A DNA stretch of 64,000 bases from Candidatus Poribacteria bacterium (GTDB taxonomy: Bacteria > Poribacteria > WGA-4E > WGA-3G): contig OY282386.1 in NCBI GenBank assembly GCA_958295945.1, positions 1,364,001 to 1,428,000 of the forward strand, given 5' to 3'. The position numbers and the translations under genes are program-made. Position 1 is the first letter of the stretch, and each line of letters begins with the position of its first letter. The notes below the pieces were generated by a model. That model had not been told where the DNA came from. It made no database searches and saw only the letters and a list, made by a program, of their open reading frames with translations. This document shows, piece after piece, positions 36,256-46,953 of the stretch.

Positions 36256-36422
36256 TTAACGTGAGTTTGATAAATAGTTATGACTTCCACATTGCCTCTT
36301 AAAGTCCCACTGATAAGGGGGATTTAGGGGGTTAAATCACTGAAATAGCGACTTTTTAACCCCCTAACCCCCTTATCAAGGGGGAATGCGTCTGTCCTGT
36401 ATAATTATCAAACTCACGTTAA
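36256..36422. mobile_element. 167-bp element with TTAACGTGAGTTTGATAA ends and a long internal hairpin
   Basis: Perfect inverted termini of 18 bp (TTAACGTGAGTTTGATAA at 36256 and its complement ending 36422). Inside, GATAAGGGGGATTTAGGGGG pairs with CCCCCTAACCCCCTTATC downstream. Non-coding. Its terminal TTAACGTGAGTTTG recurs at 6671 and 9202-9215. It directly abuts the MITE at 36425. Confidence 0.7.
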
Positions 36423-36424
36423 TT

Positions 36425-36527
36425 TATGGTAAATTATTGAAGTAATTCTACACATTCCTTAGGCGAGGTTAGGAAACCTCGCCTACCGTAGATAGAAAGT
36501 GTAGATATATTTTTATACTTCACCATA
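36425..36527. mobile_element. MITE of the TATGGT family, 103 bp, identical to the copy at 58728
   Basis: By eye this is the exact reverse complement of 58728-58830 over all 103 bases. Ends are TATGGTAAATTATTGAAGTA and, reversed, TATGGTGAAGTATAAAAATA, with TA at the edges. The centre AGGCGAGGTTAGGAAACCTC begins a hairpin. Identity over 22 kb of separation implies recent movement. Confidence 0.85.
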
Positions 36528-36649
36528 GTTAACAATAAAAAGTAGTAGGCGCGAAATACCACTTGACTTCACATACCTAACAGAAAATGCGGATGAAGTA
36601 TTTGACGACCAACGGTAAACACCAAATAATTATGACTATTTTCCATTTA

Positions 36650-37555
36650 TGGTGGATTATTGAATTAATTGGACATATTTATGATCTCTTCAAGTGTTTT
36701 ATCTTTGTTATATTCTCGTAATCGTTTTATGTTTGCAAAGTCGTGTTCAATGGGGTTATAGTCTGGTGAATATGGTGGCAAGGACAATAAGGATGCTCCT
36801 GTTGCTTCTATGAGTTCTCGTGTGCGTTGTGTTCTATGTATACGAGCATTATCCAATATGACGAGATGGTTTTCTCCTATTTGCGGACATAACTGATATT
36901 CAAGCCGCGTATTGAAACGCTCCGCAGGACAACTCCCATCAAGTAGAGTAGGTATTGTCCACGCCTACTCTATACGGGCTGCTAATAAAGTTGTTGTGCG
37001 GGTTCTTTGCCTTGATATGAGGTCAAAAACCGGTTCGCCTTTTGGTGTATAACCGAAACGCCTAAAACTTTCTGAACGAAACCCGCTTTCATCAATAAAA
37101 ACTAATGATTTTCCGCTTTGTTCTTCAGCTGCGAGTTGTTCACGATAGGTTTTTCGCTTTTGATCACATCGTTCCTTATAGCCGAGTGTCTTTTTTTTCG
37201 CGAGATACCAAGTTTTCGCAGTCCATACCAAATACAATGGTATGAGACACCAAAATGATTAGCACGTTCAGTAATAGTCTGATCGGGAAAATCTTGGACC
37301 TGTTGTTTGAGTACGTTATAGTCAATACACCTGGATCCCCGAGGTCCAGGCTTTTGGGGGGTAAGTGTATCTGGTGCTTTTAGCCATATATAGATAGTAT
37401 TACGCGAGATATTATACCGCTTTACAGCTTCTACTTTGCTACCGCCACCTTTTACAAAATCAAGGACACGTTTACGTAAATCTTTTGAATATGCCATAAT
37501 ACCAGATATTATATCACAAATATAAAATGTATAATTTATAATATATTCTTTACCA
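36650..37555 (-). mobile_element. IS630-family insertion sequence with TATGGT ends, about 906 bp, inactive
   Basis: Including the flanking TA, the ends read TATGGTGGATTATTGAATTA and, reversed, TATGGTAAAGAATATATTAT. The transposase is related to the copy at 24250 but has an in-frame stop. The ends match the TATGGT MITEs, so a working relative of this IS elsewhere may have moved them. Confidence 0.8.
36665..37497 (-). pseudogene. IS630 transposase, two overlapping frames, stopped by a nonsense codon
   Basis: ORF A starts at 37497 (MAYSKDLRKRVLDFVKGGGS) with the helix-turn-helix VKRYNISRNTIYIWLK. A -1 slip at the A-run near LAKKKTLGY leads into the catalytic frame (VFIDESGFRSESF). After LLAARIE a TAG at 36965-36967 interrupts, and the same frame then continues as AWTIPTLLDGSCPAERFNTR up to VILDNARIHRTQ and YSPDYNPIEHDFANIKR. 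The stop therefore falls between the first and second catalytic acids. Confidence 0.8.
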
Positions 37556-37783
37556 TAACTATAAAATAGTTGCCTATTTTTTGAAGAAGTTATATACTTC
37601 ACTACAAAGAAACATGTAAAATACGTTTACTTTAGAAACTTCTTTAAGGCGTAACGTAATATTATACCTTTCAAATTATAAATTGTCAAGAAAAATGTTG
37701 GATATTTTACATATTGGCGTACAATTTGCTATACTTATGTAACAATGTCAAACTGCTTTATCAATTGTCTACCAGAACATACA

Positions 37784-38314
37784 ATGGGAACAATTATTGA
37801 ACAACCTCCAGTGAAAGCAATCGTCGGTGTCCTGACTGCTGCACCTGAAATCTTGCCAACTGTCTATCATCAACTTACATATCAATTTGGAGATATTGAC
37901 TATACAAGCGAACTATTGCCCTTCACAAGTACAAATTACTATGAAAGCGAAATGGGAAAAGATATTCATAGGCAATTTATCAGTTTTGAAAATCTGATTG
38001 ATCCTGGCACACTTGCAGGCAAAAAACTATATACTAATCAGGTAGAACAAACATACTTCACAGAAGGCACGACACAGCGACGTGTCAATTTAGATGTCGG
38101 ATATATTTGTTTGGCAAAGTTAGTCCTTGCATCAACAAAAGATCATGCTCACCGTATCTATCTCAGCGATGGCATCTATGCGGAAATCACCCTTCGTTAT
38201 TATCAAAAAACGTTCCAACCGTGGGAATGGACCTATCCGGACTATCGTTTGCCTACATACATCAATATATTCAATCATATTCGTACTATCTATAGGGAGC
38301 AACTTAATATATGA
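37784..38314 (+). CDS. DUF4416 family protein
   Basis: The protein matches the DUF4416 pattern as I know it: VKAIVGVLTAAPEILPTVY, FGDIDYTSELLPFTSTNYYE, KKLYTNQVEQ and RRVNLDVGYICLAKLVLAST followed by KDHAHRIYLSDGIYAEITL and the terminal WTYPDYRL. The function is unknown; the family is common in thermophiles, Deltaproteobacteria-like and candidate phyla. I start at ATG 37784 (MGTIIEQPPVK), 176 aa, because the preceding 13 residues are unlike the family. Its stop overlaps the start of the peptidase gene (ATGA), so the two are translationally coupled. Confidence 0.8.
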   Translation: MGTIIEQPPVKAIVGVLTAAPEILPTVYHQLTYQFGDIDYTSELLPFTSTNYYESEMGKDIHRQFISFENLIDPGTLAGKKLYTNQVEQTYFTEGTTQRRVNLDVGYICLAKLVLASTKDHAHRIYLSDGIYAEITLRYYQKTFQPWEWTYPDYRLPTYINIFNHIRTIYREQLNI

Positions 38315-39492
38315 CCACATTTCTTACTATTGTCAAACTGTCTAAACTAAGAGGAACTGTCTGTTCAAAATTACTTGCATTCTTGTCTCTCTATGGATTA
38401 TTAATACTATTGACATATCCATTAAGTGCACAAGAGGCAGAGACACAGCGGGTAAGAGCAAGAGAACTTGGCATAAAAATCGGTATATATCCATCTGGGA
38501 AACATAATGCAATTACTGATGTTCCTGGTGTCAAGGTCGGTCATATTACACTGATTGAAGGTGATTCGGTTCGTACAGGTGTTACGGCAATTCTCCCGCA
38601 CGATGATATTTGGAAATCACGTCTGTTTGGTGCCGCACATACAATCCACGGCAATGGTGAATCTACTGGTATTGCTCGAATCAACCAAGCTGGATGGATT
38701 GAGTCCCCAATTTTACTAACAAATACGCTCAGTGTTGGTGCAGTCCACGACGGTGTCGTCCGATACATCATCAAACGATATCCTGATGATAACATTGTGC
38801 TTCCAATAGTCGCAGAATGCTATGATGGCGGTTTAAATGACATCAGTGGATTACATGTGAAACCAGAACACGCCATTGAAGCAATTGAGAAAGCTTCATC
38901 TGCTCCTGTAGCAGAAGGGTGTGTTGGTGGTGGAACAGGGATGCGTTCCTATGGGTTCAAAGCTGGAATAGGTTCCGCATCACGAGTGCTACCGCAGAAC
39001 AAAGGCGGATGGAAAGTCGGTGTTTTGGTAAACGCTAATGGTGGGAGACGACATCAATTGCGCATTGATGGTGTGCCTGTTGGTAGAGTCTTGGAAGTGG
39101 ATCACTCTAAACCCGGTAGGGATGGTTCGTTTATTATTGTTTTAGCAACTGATGCACCATTGACGCACCGTCAGTTGAAACAACTGGCAATCCGTGCAAC
39201 CCACGGTCTTGCGCGGACTGGAACACCAAGCACTGATAGCAGTGGTGAGTTCGTCATAGCGTTTTCAACTGCAAATGTTTTTCCACGTAATACAGAAAGC
39301 GGAACATTCCAGATCAATATGGTTGTCAACAGTCGTTTGAGTGCTATTTTTGAGGCTGCTATTGAGGCAACTGAGGAGGCGGTTGTCAATTCAATGACAA
39401 TGGCAACAACAATGACGGGACGTAATGGTCGGACGATGCATGCTATCCCTCTGGATCAGTTGAAAAAAGTAATGGCACAATATAGTCGTTAA
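38311..39492 (+). CDS. P1 family (S58) aminopeptidase, DmpA/BapA-like, exported
   Basis: These N-terminal nucleophile peptidases self-cleave before the catalytic serine and release small N-terminal residues or D-amino acids. The N-terminus has a signal-like helix (LLAFLSLYGLLILLTYPLSA) followed by a processed-looking AQEAE. Family motifs: NAITDVPGVKVGHITL, GAAHTIHGNGESTGIARI and the cleavage site GRDGSFIIVLATDAP, where the Gly-Ser bond precedes Ser273. The C-terminus ends with multiple TMTGRNG-type residues. The length is 393 aa including the signal. It overlaps the DUF4416 stop by four bases. Confidence 0.85.
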   Translation: MTTFLTIVKLSKLRGTVCSKLLAFLSLYGLLILLTYPLSAQEAETQRVRARELGIKIGIYPSGKHNAITDVPGVKVGHITLIEGDSVRTGVTAILPHDDIWKSRLFGAAHTIHGNGESTGIARINQAGWIESPILLTNTLSVGAVHDGVVRYIIKRYPDDNIVLPIVAECYDGGLNDISGLHVKPEHAIEAIEKASSAPVAEGCVGGGTGMRSYGFKAGIGSASRVLPQNKGGWKVGVLVNANGGRRHQLRIDGVPVGRVLEVDHSKPGRDGSFIIVLATDAPLTHRQLKQLAIRATHGLARTGTPSTDSSGEFVIAFSTANVFPRNTESGTFQINMVVNSRLSAIFEAAIEATEEAVVNSMTMATTMTGRNGRTMHAIPLDQLKKVMAQYSR

Positions 39493-39739
39493 ATATCATG
39501 CGAACATTTTGTGTAATCCGTAATTCTGATAACGAAAATCAGTTTTAGCATACATTCTAAGTTTTTGTTAGATTTTTTTGAAAAATGTGATAAAAAAGTT
39601 TGCATTCAACCAAATTTTGTGTTAAACTATTATTCACGATTTTAATGTATAACTAACTTTGTTGAAATGTTAATTGATTTTTGTTTTCAAGTTTTCTAAT
39701 ATATGCTATATTAATTTCTATAATGAAAGGAATAAAACA
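39493..39739 (+). promoter_or_regulatory. Upstream region of the XRE-ImmA pair with a candidate promoter
   Basis: TTGCAT (39600-39605) and TAAACT (39623-39628) are 17 nt apart on the plus strand. The region is very AT-rich. An operator for the XRE protein would be expected here, but no clear palindrome stands out. Confidence 0.35.
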
Positions 39740-40102
39740 ATGAGTGATGAAGTTATTTCACGAATAAAGGAACGTCGGCGTGAACTAAAAATGACACAAA
39801 CGGAATTGGCAAAAGCAGCGAATTTAACACCTGCTGCGATCTCCCAATTTGAATCAGGAACCCGGAAACCTTCTTTTAATACACTCTCCAGTTTGTCTGA
39901 TGCATTGAAGGTAACAACAGATTACCTGCTTGGCAAAAAAGAGCGCGGTTATGAAGACCTTATGGCTGATCCGAGACTCAATGTAATGTTTAGAGGGATG
40001 ATGGATTTCACAGAAAAAGATAAAGAAATACTCTATGAACATTATAAATTCCTCAAACATCAAGCGGAAAAAACAGATAAAGGTTCCGCGGATGCTGAGT
40101 AG
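39740..40102 (+). CDS. XRE-family transcriptional regulator
   Basis: The 120-aa protein has a Cro/C1 helix-turn-helix at residues about 5-60 (RIKERRRELKMTQTELAKAA, LTPAAISQFESGTRKPS, FNTLSSLSDALKVTTDYLLG). A C-terminal segment (FTEKDKEILYEHYKFLKHQA) probably dimerises. I use the ATG at 39740 with AAGGAA upstream rather than the longer frame from 39674. Its stop overlaps the next gene's ATG. In comparable pairs, for example ImmR/ImmA of ICEBs1, the metalloprotease cleaves the repressor. Confidence 0.88.
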   Translation: MSDEVISRIKERRRELKMTQTELAKAANLTPAAISQFESGTRKPSFNTLSSLSDALKVTTDYLLGKKERGYEDLMADPRLNVMFRGMMDFTEKDKEILYEHYKFLKHQAEKTDKGSADAE

Positions 40103-40946
40103 TCGTATACGACATGCGAAGGGAAGCCCCGCGGCAAAGGCGTGGGGCATCCTTCGCGATCTTCGTATACAAGATTTTCCGATAAACCCGAGGCAAATCG
40201 CAGCAGAACTTGGGATTGTAGTCTGGGAACGAGAACTCCCAGAGACTTGTGACGGATGGCTGATGCAGGTTGGAAGTGCATACGGCATTCTCATCAATGC
40301 GCGTATCCGATCCGAAGCGCGACGGAATTTTACGATTGCACATGAAATCGGACATTATCTGTTAGAACGTGATACCGTTCGTTCCTGTTCATTGGATGAA
40401 CGGTTAAACGTCCTGGTTGCGGCACAAGAATGTGATACGGAAGAAGGACGGTTACAAAAGCAGGCTTATCTCTTGAGTGAGCAACGCGCAAACCGATTCG
40501 CTGTTGAATTGTTGATGCCGAGTCCCATCTTTTTAGCAGACTTATGCTCGCTTCAACAATTTGGGTTACCAGCAATTACCAAACTCGCTTCTCAGTACGG
40601 CACGTCTTTGACAAGCACTGCAATTCATTATACAAGATTATCCGACCTTATTTGTGCAATTGTGTTTTCTGAGGCAGGTGTTATTCGATACTTCGCGTAT
40701 TCAAATGGTTTTCGTAAAAACGAGAACTGCTACCTCGTTAGTGGACAACGGCTTCATCCAGAGGCGTTAGCATCCCAATTCTCTCATGGATCACGTGTTA
40801 GCGACATAATGGATGATGTTCCATTAAATTACTGGTGCCAACCGAAAAATCTCCGATTAAATGAAGCGACAGACTATAGTATTATTGAACATTCTCGCCG
40901 AATTCCGCGCACAAATCAGGTGATAACCTTCCTCCACCTTCCCTAA
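40092..40946 (+). CDS. ImmA/IrrE family zinc metallopeptidase
   Basis: The zinc motif HEIGH lies at about residues 83-87 (NFTIAHEIGHYLLERDT), with a downstream glutamate helix EQRANRFAVELLMPSPIFLA typical of the family. The C-terminal half (residues 150-284) has the winged, ligand-sensing-like part. The start at ATG 40092 (MLSSRIRHAKGSPAAK) overlaps the XRE gene by 11 bases, giving 284 aa. It probably cleaves the XRE partner in response to stress. Convergent with the methyltransferase gene, 10 bp away. Confidence 0.86.
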   Translation: MLSSRIRHAKGSPAAKAWGILRDLRIQDFPINPRQIAAELGIVVWERELPETCDGWLMQVGSAYGILINARIRSEARRNFTIAHEIGHYLLERDTVRSCSLDERLNVLVAAQECDTEEGRLQKQAYLLSEQRANRFAVELLMPSPIFLADLCSLQQFGLPAITKLASQYGTSLTSTAIHYTRLSDLICAIVFSEAGVIRYFAYSNGFRKNENCYLVSGQRLHPEALASQFSHGSRVSDIMDDVPLNYWCQPKNLRLNEATDYSIIEHSRRIPRTNQVITFLHLP

Positions 40947-40956
40947 TATACAGTCC

Positions 40957-41895
40957 CTATCGTTCAAGCAAAGAGGGTTGTATAATATTTGTTTCGTCAT
41001 CTGTGTTACGATATTTACCCACATGTTTACCTTTCGTTTTACGATCCTTAAACGTCCCTTGCACATGATGCAATCCTTGTTCCTCTCGTATTTTAGACAT
41101 TTCCCCTTGAGCATTATTCAACCTATCGATCACCATTTCTAAATATGCATCACTTCTGTCAATCCCAATATATTTATGTCCTAAAAGTTTAGCCGCAACA
41201 GCAGTAGTACCACTACCGATGTAAGGATCTAACACAACACCAGGTGTCCCTGTTTCCAAGATTGATATTATTATTCGGGCAGGCAACCAGAGCGGAAATG
41301 GAGCTGGATGTGGATTTTTTCTGCCATCTTCAGGCACGCCGCGCCATATAGATGTCAATTTCGCATCACAAGACCTCAATTCTTTGCCAATTAATTTATC
41401 GCCAATAGGTTTATATAACCAATAAATCCGTTCCTCAACTTGCCAAAAACGCCATCCTCTTATATTTCCTGCTATCATTCTGTCCCAAATGATTTCTTGC
41501 TTTACTGTCCACTTCGTTTTGCGTAACCAGTCCATAGGATGATACATGTTACCTCTATCCCATCGGACTTTGTGATTGTAGAAAAACGAACCGCCAGGGG
41601 AGGTTATACGGTATATCTCATCCAAGACATTTACTTGATTCTGTTGATACTCAGGTTCAGGTAAAGCATCTTTATATACATCATACACGACATTTTTAAC
41701 AAGCCAACCTTTATGTTTTTCTTGTTTGTTATATGGTGGCGAGGTAACGCCAACATTTATGACATCATCATCTATCTTAGTCAAAATGTCAAGGGTGTTG
41801 CCTTCAATGAGTTTGCCTTCGCCGACCATATCCGTAGTAATTTGTTTATGATCCAGTGAATCGTCTTTAAGATGAAGTTGATCGGTAATGTTCAT
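40957..41895 (-). CDS. Type II DNA methyltransferase, beta-class order
   Basis: Catalytic motif IV comes first (VGVTSPPYNKQE, near residue 52), followed by VLDEIYRITSPGGSFFYNHK. SAM-binding motif I is near the C-terminus (VLDPYIGSGTTAVAAKLLGH). This IV-to-I order is the beta class, which includes N4-cytosine and some N6-adenine enzymes; SPPY is compatible with either, more often N4-cytosine. The middle region (WDRMIAGNIRGWRFWQVEER) is the likely target recognition segment. The start overlaps the stop of the upstream nuclease gene (TAATG), so both are coupled. The length is 312 aa. Confidence 0.87.
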   Translation of the reverse strand: MNITDQLHLKDDSLDHKQITTDMVGEGKLIEGNTLDILTKIDDDVINVGVTSPPYNKQEKHKGWLVKNVVYDVYKDALPEPEYQQNQVNVLDEIYRITSPGGSFFYNHKVRWDRGNMYHPMDWLRKTKWTVKQEIIWDRMIAGNIRGWRFWQVEERIYWLYKPIGDKLIGKELRSCDAKLTSIWRGVPEDGRKNPHPAPFPLWLPARIIISILETGTPGVVLDPYIGSGTTAVAAKLLGHKYIGIDRSDAYLEMVIDRLNNAQGEMSKIREEQGLHHVQGTFKDRKTKGKHVGKYRNTDDETNIIQPSLLER

Positions 41896-42560
41896 TATGT
41901 TGTCTGCTCCAAATATTGGAATACATTTTTTGTAATGTGCGGCTTTGCGTCGAAAAGTCTCTGTCTAAACGTGGTATAAACTGTTTTAAAACTATTTGTG
42001 CCCTTGTAATGCTTAAATGAAAAATCTGCACTTCGCAGATATTGACTTGTTCTATCTCCGTCGGGAAATCTACGTTCAAGTTGTGCCTGCAAGCGAGATG
42101 TGAAACTTTGTTCGTTAAAGTCGAACTCGAATATGTAAATGAGACATCCGTCAACAAAACCGGCAACCAACATGTTTGGATTTTCTTCTTTATGTCTTTC
42201 AAACTTCTGCCAACTGTAATCGGTGAAATTTCCACCACCATTTAGTTTTGTGGGATTTTTAGCAGTGGAATCAGTGCGAAAATTCCGGGGTTTGATTTCA
42301 CAGTATTCTATTGGTCCAGTAGGCGTATTCTGTCGAAAACCATTATAACCTAATTTCTTAGTACTCGGTTCATATCCTGCGACTACAGCAACAACTAACT
42401 CACGCATCGTAGAAGAATTCAAATCGTTGAAATAGATCGTAAGGAGGTCTAAGAGTATAGAAATCAAATTGTCTTTAGATTTTCCGAGTAGGTTGGCATT
42501 GATACCAGTGTGTTCTTTTGTAGCATAATCTTTAATAAGTTGAAGAAGGTCTCTGTTCAT
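41895..42560 (-). CDS. Putative Type II restriction endonuclease, PD-(D/E)XK type
   Basis: No named family is recognised with certainty. The 221-aa protein contains GPIEYCEIKPRN at residues 82-93, where Glu88 and Lys90 fit the E-x-K of a PD-(D/E)XK nuclease. Before it lies VVAGYEPSTKKLGYNGFRQ with a candidate acid (Glu64). The segment LNGGGNFTDYSWQKFERHK and later FSFKHYKG are likely DNA contacts. Position is the strongest argument: it is immediately upstream of, and overlaps, a beta-class methyltransferase, as a cognate endonuclease would. It begins after a 95-nt gap from ligA. Confidence 0.68.
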   Translation of the reverse strand: MNRDLLQLIKDYATKEHTGINANLLGKSKDNLISILLDLLTIYFNDLNSSTMRELVVAVVAGYEPSTKKLGYNGFRQNTPTGPIEYCEIKPRNFRTDSTAKNPTKLNGGGNFTDYSWQKFERHKEENPNMLVAGFVDGCLIYIFEFDFNEQSFTSRLQAQLERRFPDGDRTSQYLRSADFSFKHYKGTNSFKTVYTTFRQRLFDAKPHITKNVFQYLEQTT

Positions 42561-42655
42561 GTTGTGTAAATCCTTTTTCTTGATAGTTATATAGGCACTA
42601 TATTGAGAAAATGGTTAATACAAGATAGCAGAGCAATAATAGTTTGTCAATGCCA

Positions 42656-44683
<2,028 letters not shown>

Positions 44684-44737
44684 TTAATTTGGAATATTTA
44701 TGTCTTATAAAACGTGTCATCTTACATAAGATTACAT

Positions 44738-44761
44738 AAAAAAGGCGGAGTAGACTCCGCC
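44738..44761 (-). terminator. Intrinsic terminator after the aldehyde dehydrogenase gene
   Basis: Stem GGCGGAGT/ACTCCGCC (44744-44761) with a two-base loop, followed on the minus strand by T6 (44738-44743). It lies about 50 nt after the aldehyde dehydrogenase stop codon and ends that transcript before ligA. Confidence 0.75.
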
Positions 44762-44812
44762 GCAGATATTTCACTAAGATATTTGGAACGATACGAACCG
44801 ATCGTTATGAAG

Positions 44813-46246
44813 TTATTTTTTGCACAAGGTGTGAGCAGATAGGTCGTTTGCCAAAGTTAAGCGTCTTTGACGAGTAAATGTTCGGGGACGTGTATATCCT
44901 TCACCCGTTGGTCCGGCGATTGTCATTGCTAAAAAGCCTTCACCCTCCAAACCACAACACGCATAAGATGGAGCATTGACAACGACTACGGAGCAATTCA
45001 TTGCCTTGTTGAATTGTGTAATGCGTTTTGTGTTGTTCGTATGGAGCATGGCGGTGTGTCCTCTGCCACCATCTGCTGCGAGTGCCCCTTTTAATGCCTC
45101 GTCAAAATCACGCACTCGAACCACAGGCAATATAGGCATAAGGTATTCGTTGATAACAAAATTGTGGTCTGCTGGAACTTCTACTACGATAGCGACCGTT
45201 TGTGCAGGTGCTGTGATACCTGCTGCTTCAAGGATGGTTTTCGCATCTTTACCGATATATTCTTTATTAGATTCGCCATTCTCTGTGACAACTGCTTCAA
45301 GTGCTTCGCGTTGACTTGCATTAAGCAGATGTCCACCATTCTGTGTGAGTTGTTGTATCGTATCATTTGCAACAGTTTCAACGACAAAGAGTGCTTTTTC
45401 ACCGATACAGAGTAGGTTATTGTCAAAACTTGTCCCTGCGATTACGTGTCTGGCAGCATTTGGAATATCAGCGGTTTCGTCAATAATAGCGGGTGGATTG
45501 CCGGGACCAGCGGCGATTGCTTTCTTACCACTTGTCAACGCTGCTTTGACAACACTTGCACCACCAGTGGCTACGACCATCGCTATATCGGGGTGATCCA
45601 TAATTTGTTTGGCTGTCCGTAGTGTAGCATTCGCAACAGAAGTTAGTAGGTTCGCAGGTCCTCCTGACTTCACTATCGCATCATTAATCACATGCATCGT
45701 CTCTTCAGTGCAATCGCTCGCGTTGGGATGCGGACTAAATAGGACTGCGTTCCCCGCAGAAATCATGATAATTGCATGGTTGATTACTGTGGATGTGGGA
45801 TTTGTGGTGGGAGTAATCGAATTGATAACACCGAACGGAACATATTCTATCAATAACGTGCCATCATCTCCAGACATAGACTCCGATATTAAGTCTTCCA
45901 TACCCGGTGACAGGTTGACAGCACCTTCATTTTTCATTATTTTATGTTCTGGGTTACCCATTTTTGTCTCTTGAACTGCCAGTTCTGCGAGTCGTTTTGC
46001 ATTTTCAAGAGAGACTTGTTTGATTGCTTCTATAATCTCACGTCTTTTGGCAAACCCAAGTTTGATGAGTGCTGCTTGTGCTGTTTTGGCTGCGCTGATT
46101 GCCTCCTCCACAGATGCGAAAACACCTGACCGAGAAGAACTTGTCCCAGACGTTATGGGAGGTACAGTAACCTTTCCATCTTGCTGTAGTGTGGTTAGGA
46201 CTTGTGAAACAATCTGTTCAATCTGTTTCTCATCAATTTGTGCCAT
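44813..46246 (-). CDS. CoA-acylating aldehyde dehydrogenase, EutE/PduP type, microcompartment enzyme
   Basis: The enzyme converts an aldehyde, NAD+ and CoA to acyl-CoA inside a bacterial microcompartment. The N-terminal helix (DEKQIEQIVSQVLTTLQQ) is an encapsulation-peptide-like amphipathic segment, followed by a flexible linker (TSGTSSSRSG). The catalytic domain includes PFGVINSITPTTNPTSTVIN, AVLFSPHPNA and the active-site cysteine in SFDNNLLCIGEKAL (about residue 279). The C-terminus contains GRGHTAMLHTNN and GPTGEGYTRPRTFTRQRRL. The length is 477 aa. It lies 247 nt from the shell protein gene on the same strand, supporting a shared compartment. The aldehyde is not identified. Confidence 0.9.
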   Translation of the reverse strand: MAQIDEKQIEQIVSQVLTTLQQDGKVTVPPITSGTSSSRSGVFASVEEAISAAKTAQAALIKLGFAKRREIIEAIKQVSLENAKRLAELAVQETKMGNPEHKIMKNEGAVNLSPGMEDLISESMSGDDGTLLIEYVPFGVINSITPTTNPTSTVINHAIIMISAGNAVLFSPHPNASDCTEETMHVINDAIVKSGGPANLLTSVANATLRTAKQIMDHPDIAMVVATGGASVVKAALTSGKKAIAAGPGNPPAIIDETADIPNAARHVIAGTSFDNNLLCIGEKALFVVETVANDTIQQLTQNGGHLLNASQREALEAVVTENGESNKEYIGKDAKTILEAAGITAPAQTVAIVVEVPADHNFVINEYLMPILPVVRVRDFDEALKGALAADGGRGHTAMLHTNNTKRITQFNKAMNCSVVVVNAPSYACCGLEGEGFLAMTIAGPTGEGYTRPRTFTRQRRLTLANDLSAHTLCKK

Positions 46247-46493
46247 TCATGCCTCCAATATCTCAAGTATGGACATAACCGATGTAAATCAAAGATAACA
46301 CGGTTGCGTGTTTAGAAATCCAAGCATCGCTGAGGTTTCTATATTGATGTGACGATTTCTATGTATTGGTGGGGATAAGTTGATGTAATATCAGAAAAAT
46401 CAGACGTGTCTGTTTTCCTTGAATTAGATTAATTTCACATTCCCAACGGACGCGATGTCTAATATTGCGCCATGTCCAATACAAACAATGGAT

Positions 46494-46793
46494 TTACGCA
46501 TCCGAATCGGCATCGGCAGCTTTACCAGCGAGAATAGTTTCAACATCCGAATGTGGACGAGGAATGACGTGTACGGATACGAGTTCACCGACTGCTTTTG
46601 CAGCTTCCGCACCAGCATCTGTAGCAGCTTGCACTGCACCCACATCGCCACGTACCATGACGGTTACAAAACCACCGCCTACCTGTTCTTTCCCAATCAA
46701 TTTGACGTTAGCGGCTTTGACCATCGTGTCGGCAGCTTCAACTGCACCGACCAACCCACGAGTTTCAACCATTCCTAATGCTTCATTGCTCAT
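46494..46793 (-). CDS. BMC-H microcompartment shell protein (PduA/EutM/CsoS1 type)
   Basis: The single-BMC-domain protein of 99 aa forms hexameric tiles of microcompartment shells. The canonical start [20 protein letters not shown] and the pore-lining turn [20 protein letters not shown] are present, followed by [16 protein letters not shown] short acidic tail ends the protein. Only this shell gene and the adjacent CoA-acylating dehydrogenase lie here; pentameric vertex proteins, trimeric shells and the signature aldolase or diol-processing enzyme must be elsewhere if the compartment is assembled. A good AAGGAG precedes the start. Confidence 0.93.
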   Translation of the reverse strand: MSNEALGMVETRGLVGAVEAADTMVKAANVKLIGKEQVGGGFVTVMVRGDVGAVQAATDAGAEAAKAVGELVSVHVIPRPHSDVETILAGKAADADSDA

Positions 46794-46953
46794 ATTTTTT
46801 GCTCCTTATCTGTCTCAAAAGTAGAATACAAGGGACTGCTGATGATTTACCTTAATGGTGGAAGCAGTTCCTCATAATATATAAAATGTGCATAATAATA
46901 TGATACTATAAATGCGTATTTTCTGCAAATGAAATTTTCATTATAATAATTGT

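Noticed and set aside
42561-42655. Gene in the ligA-nuclease gap
   Set aside because: Only 95 bp, AT-rich, with no motif beyond possible promoter hexamers.
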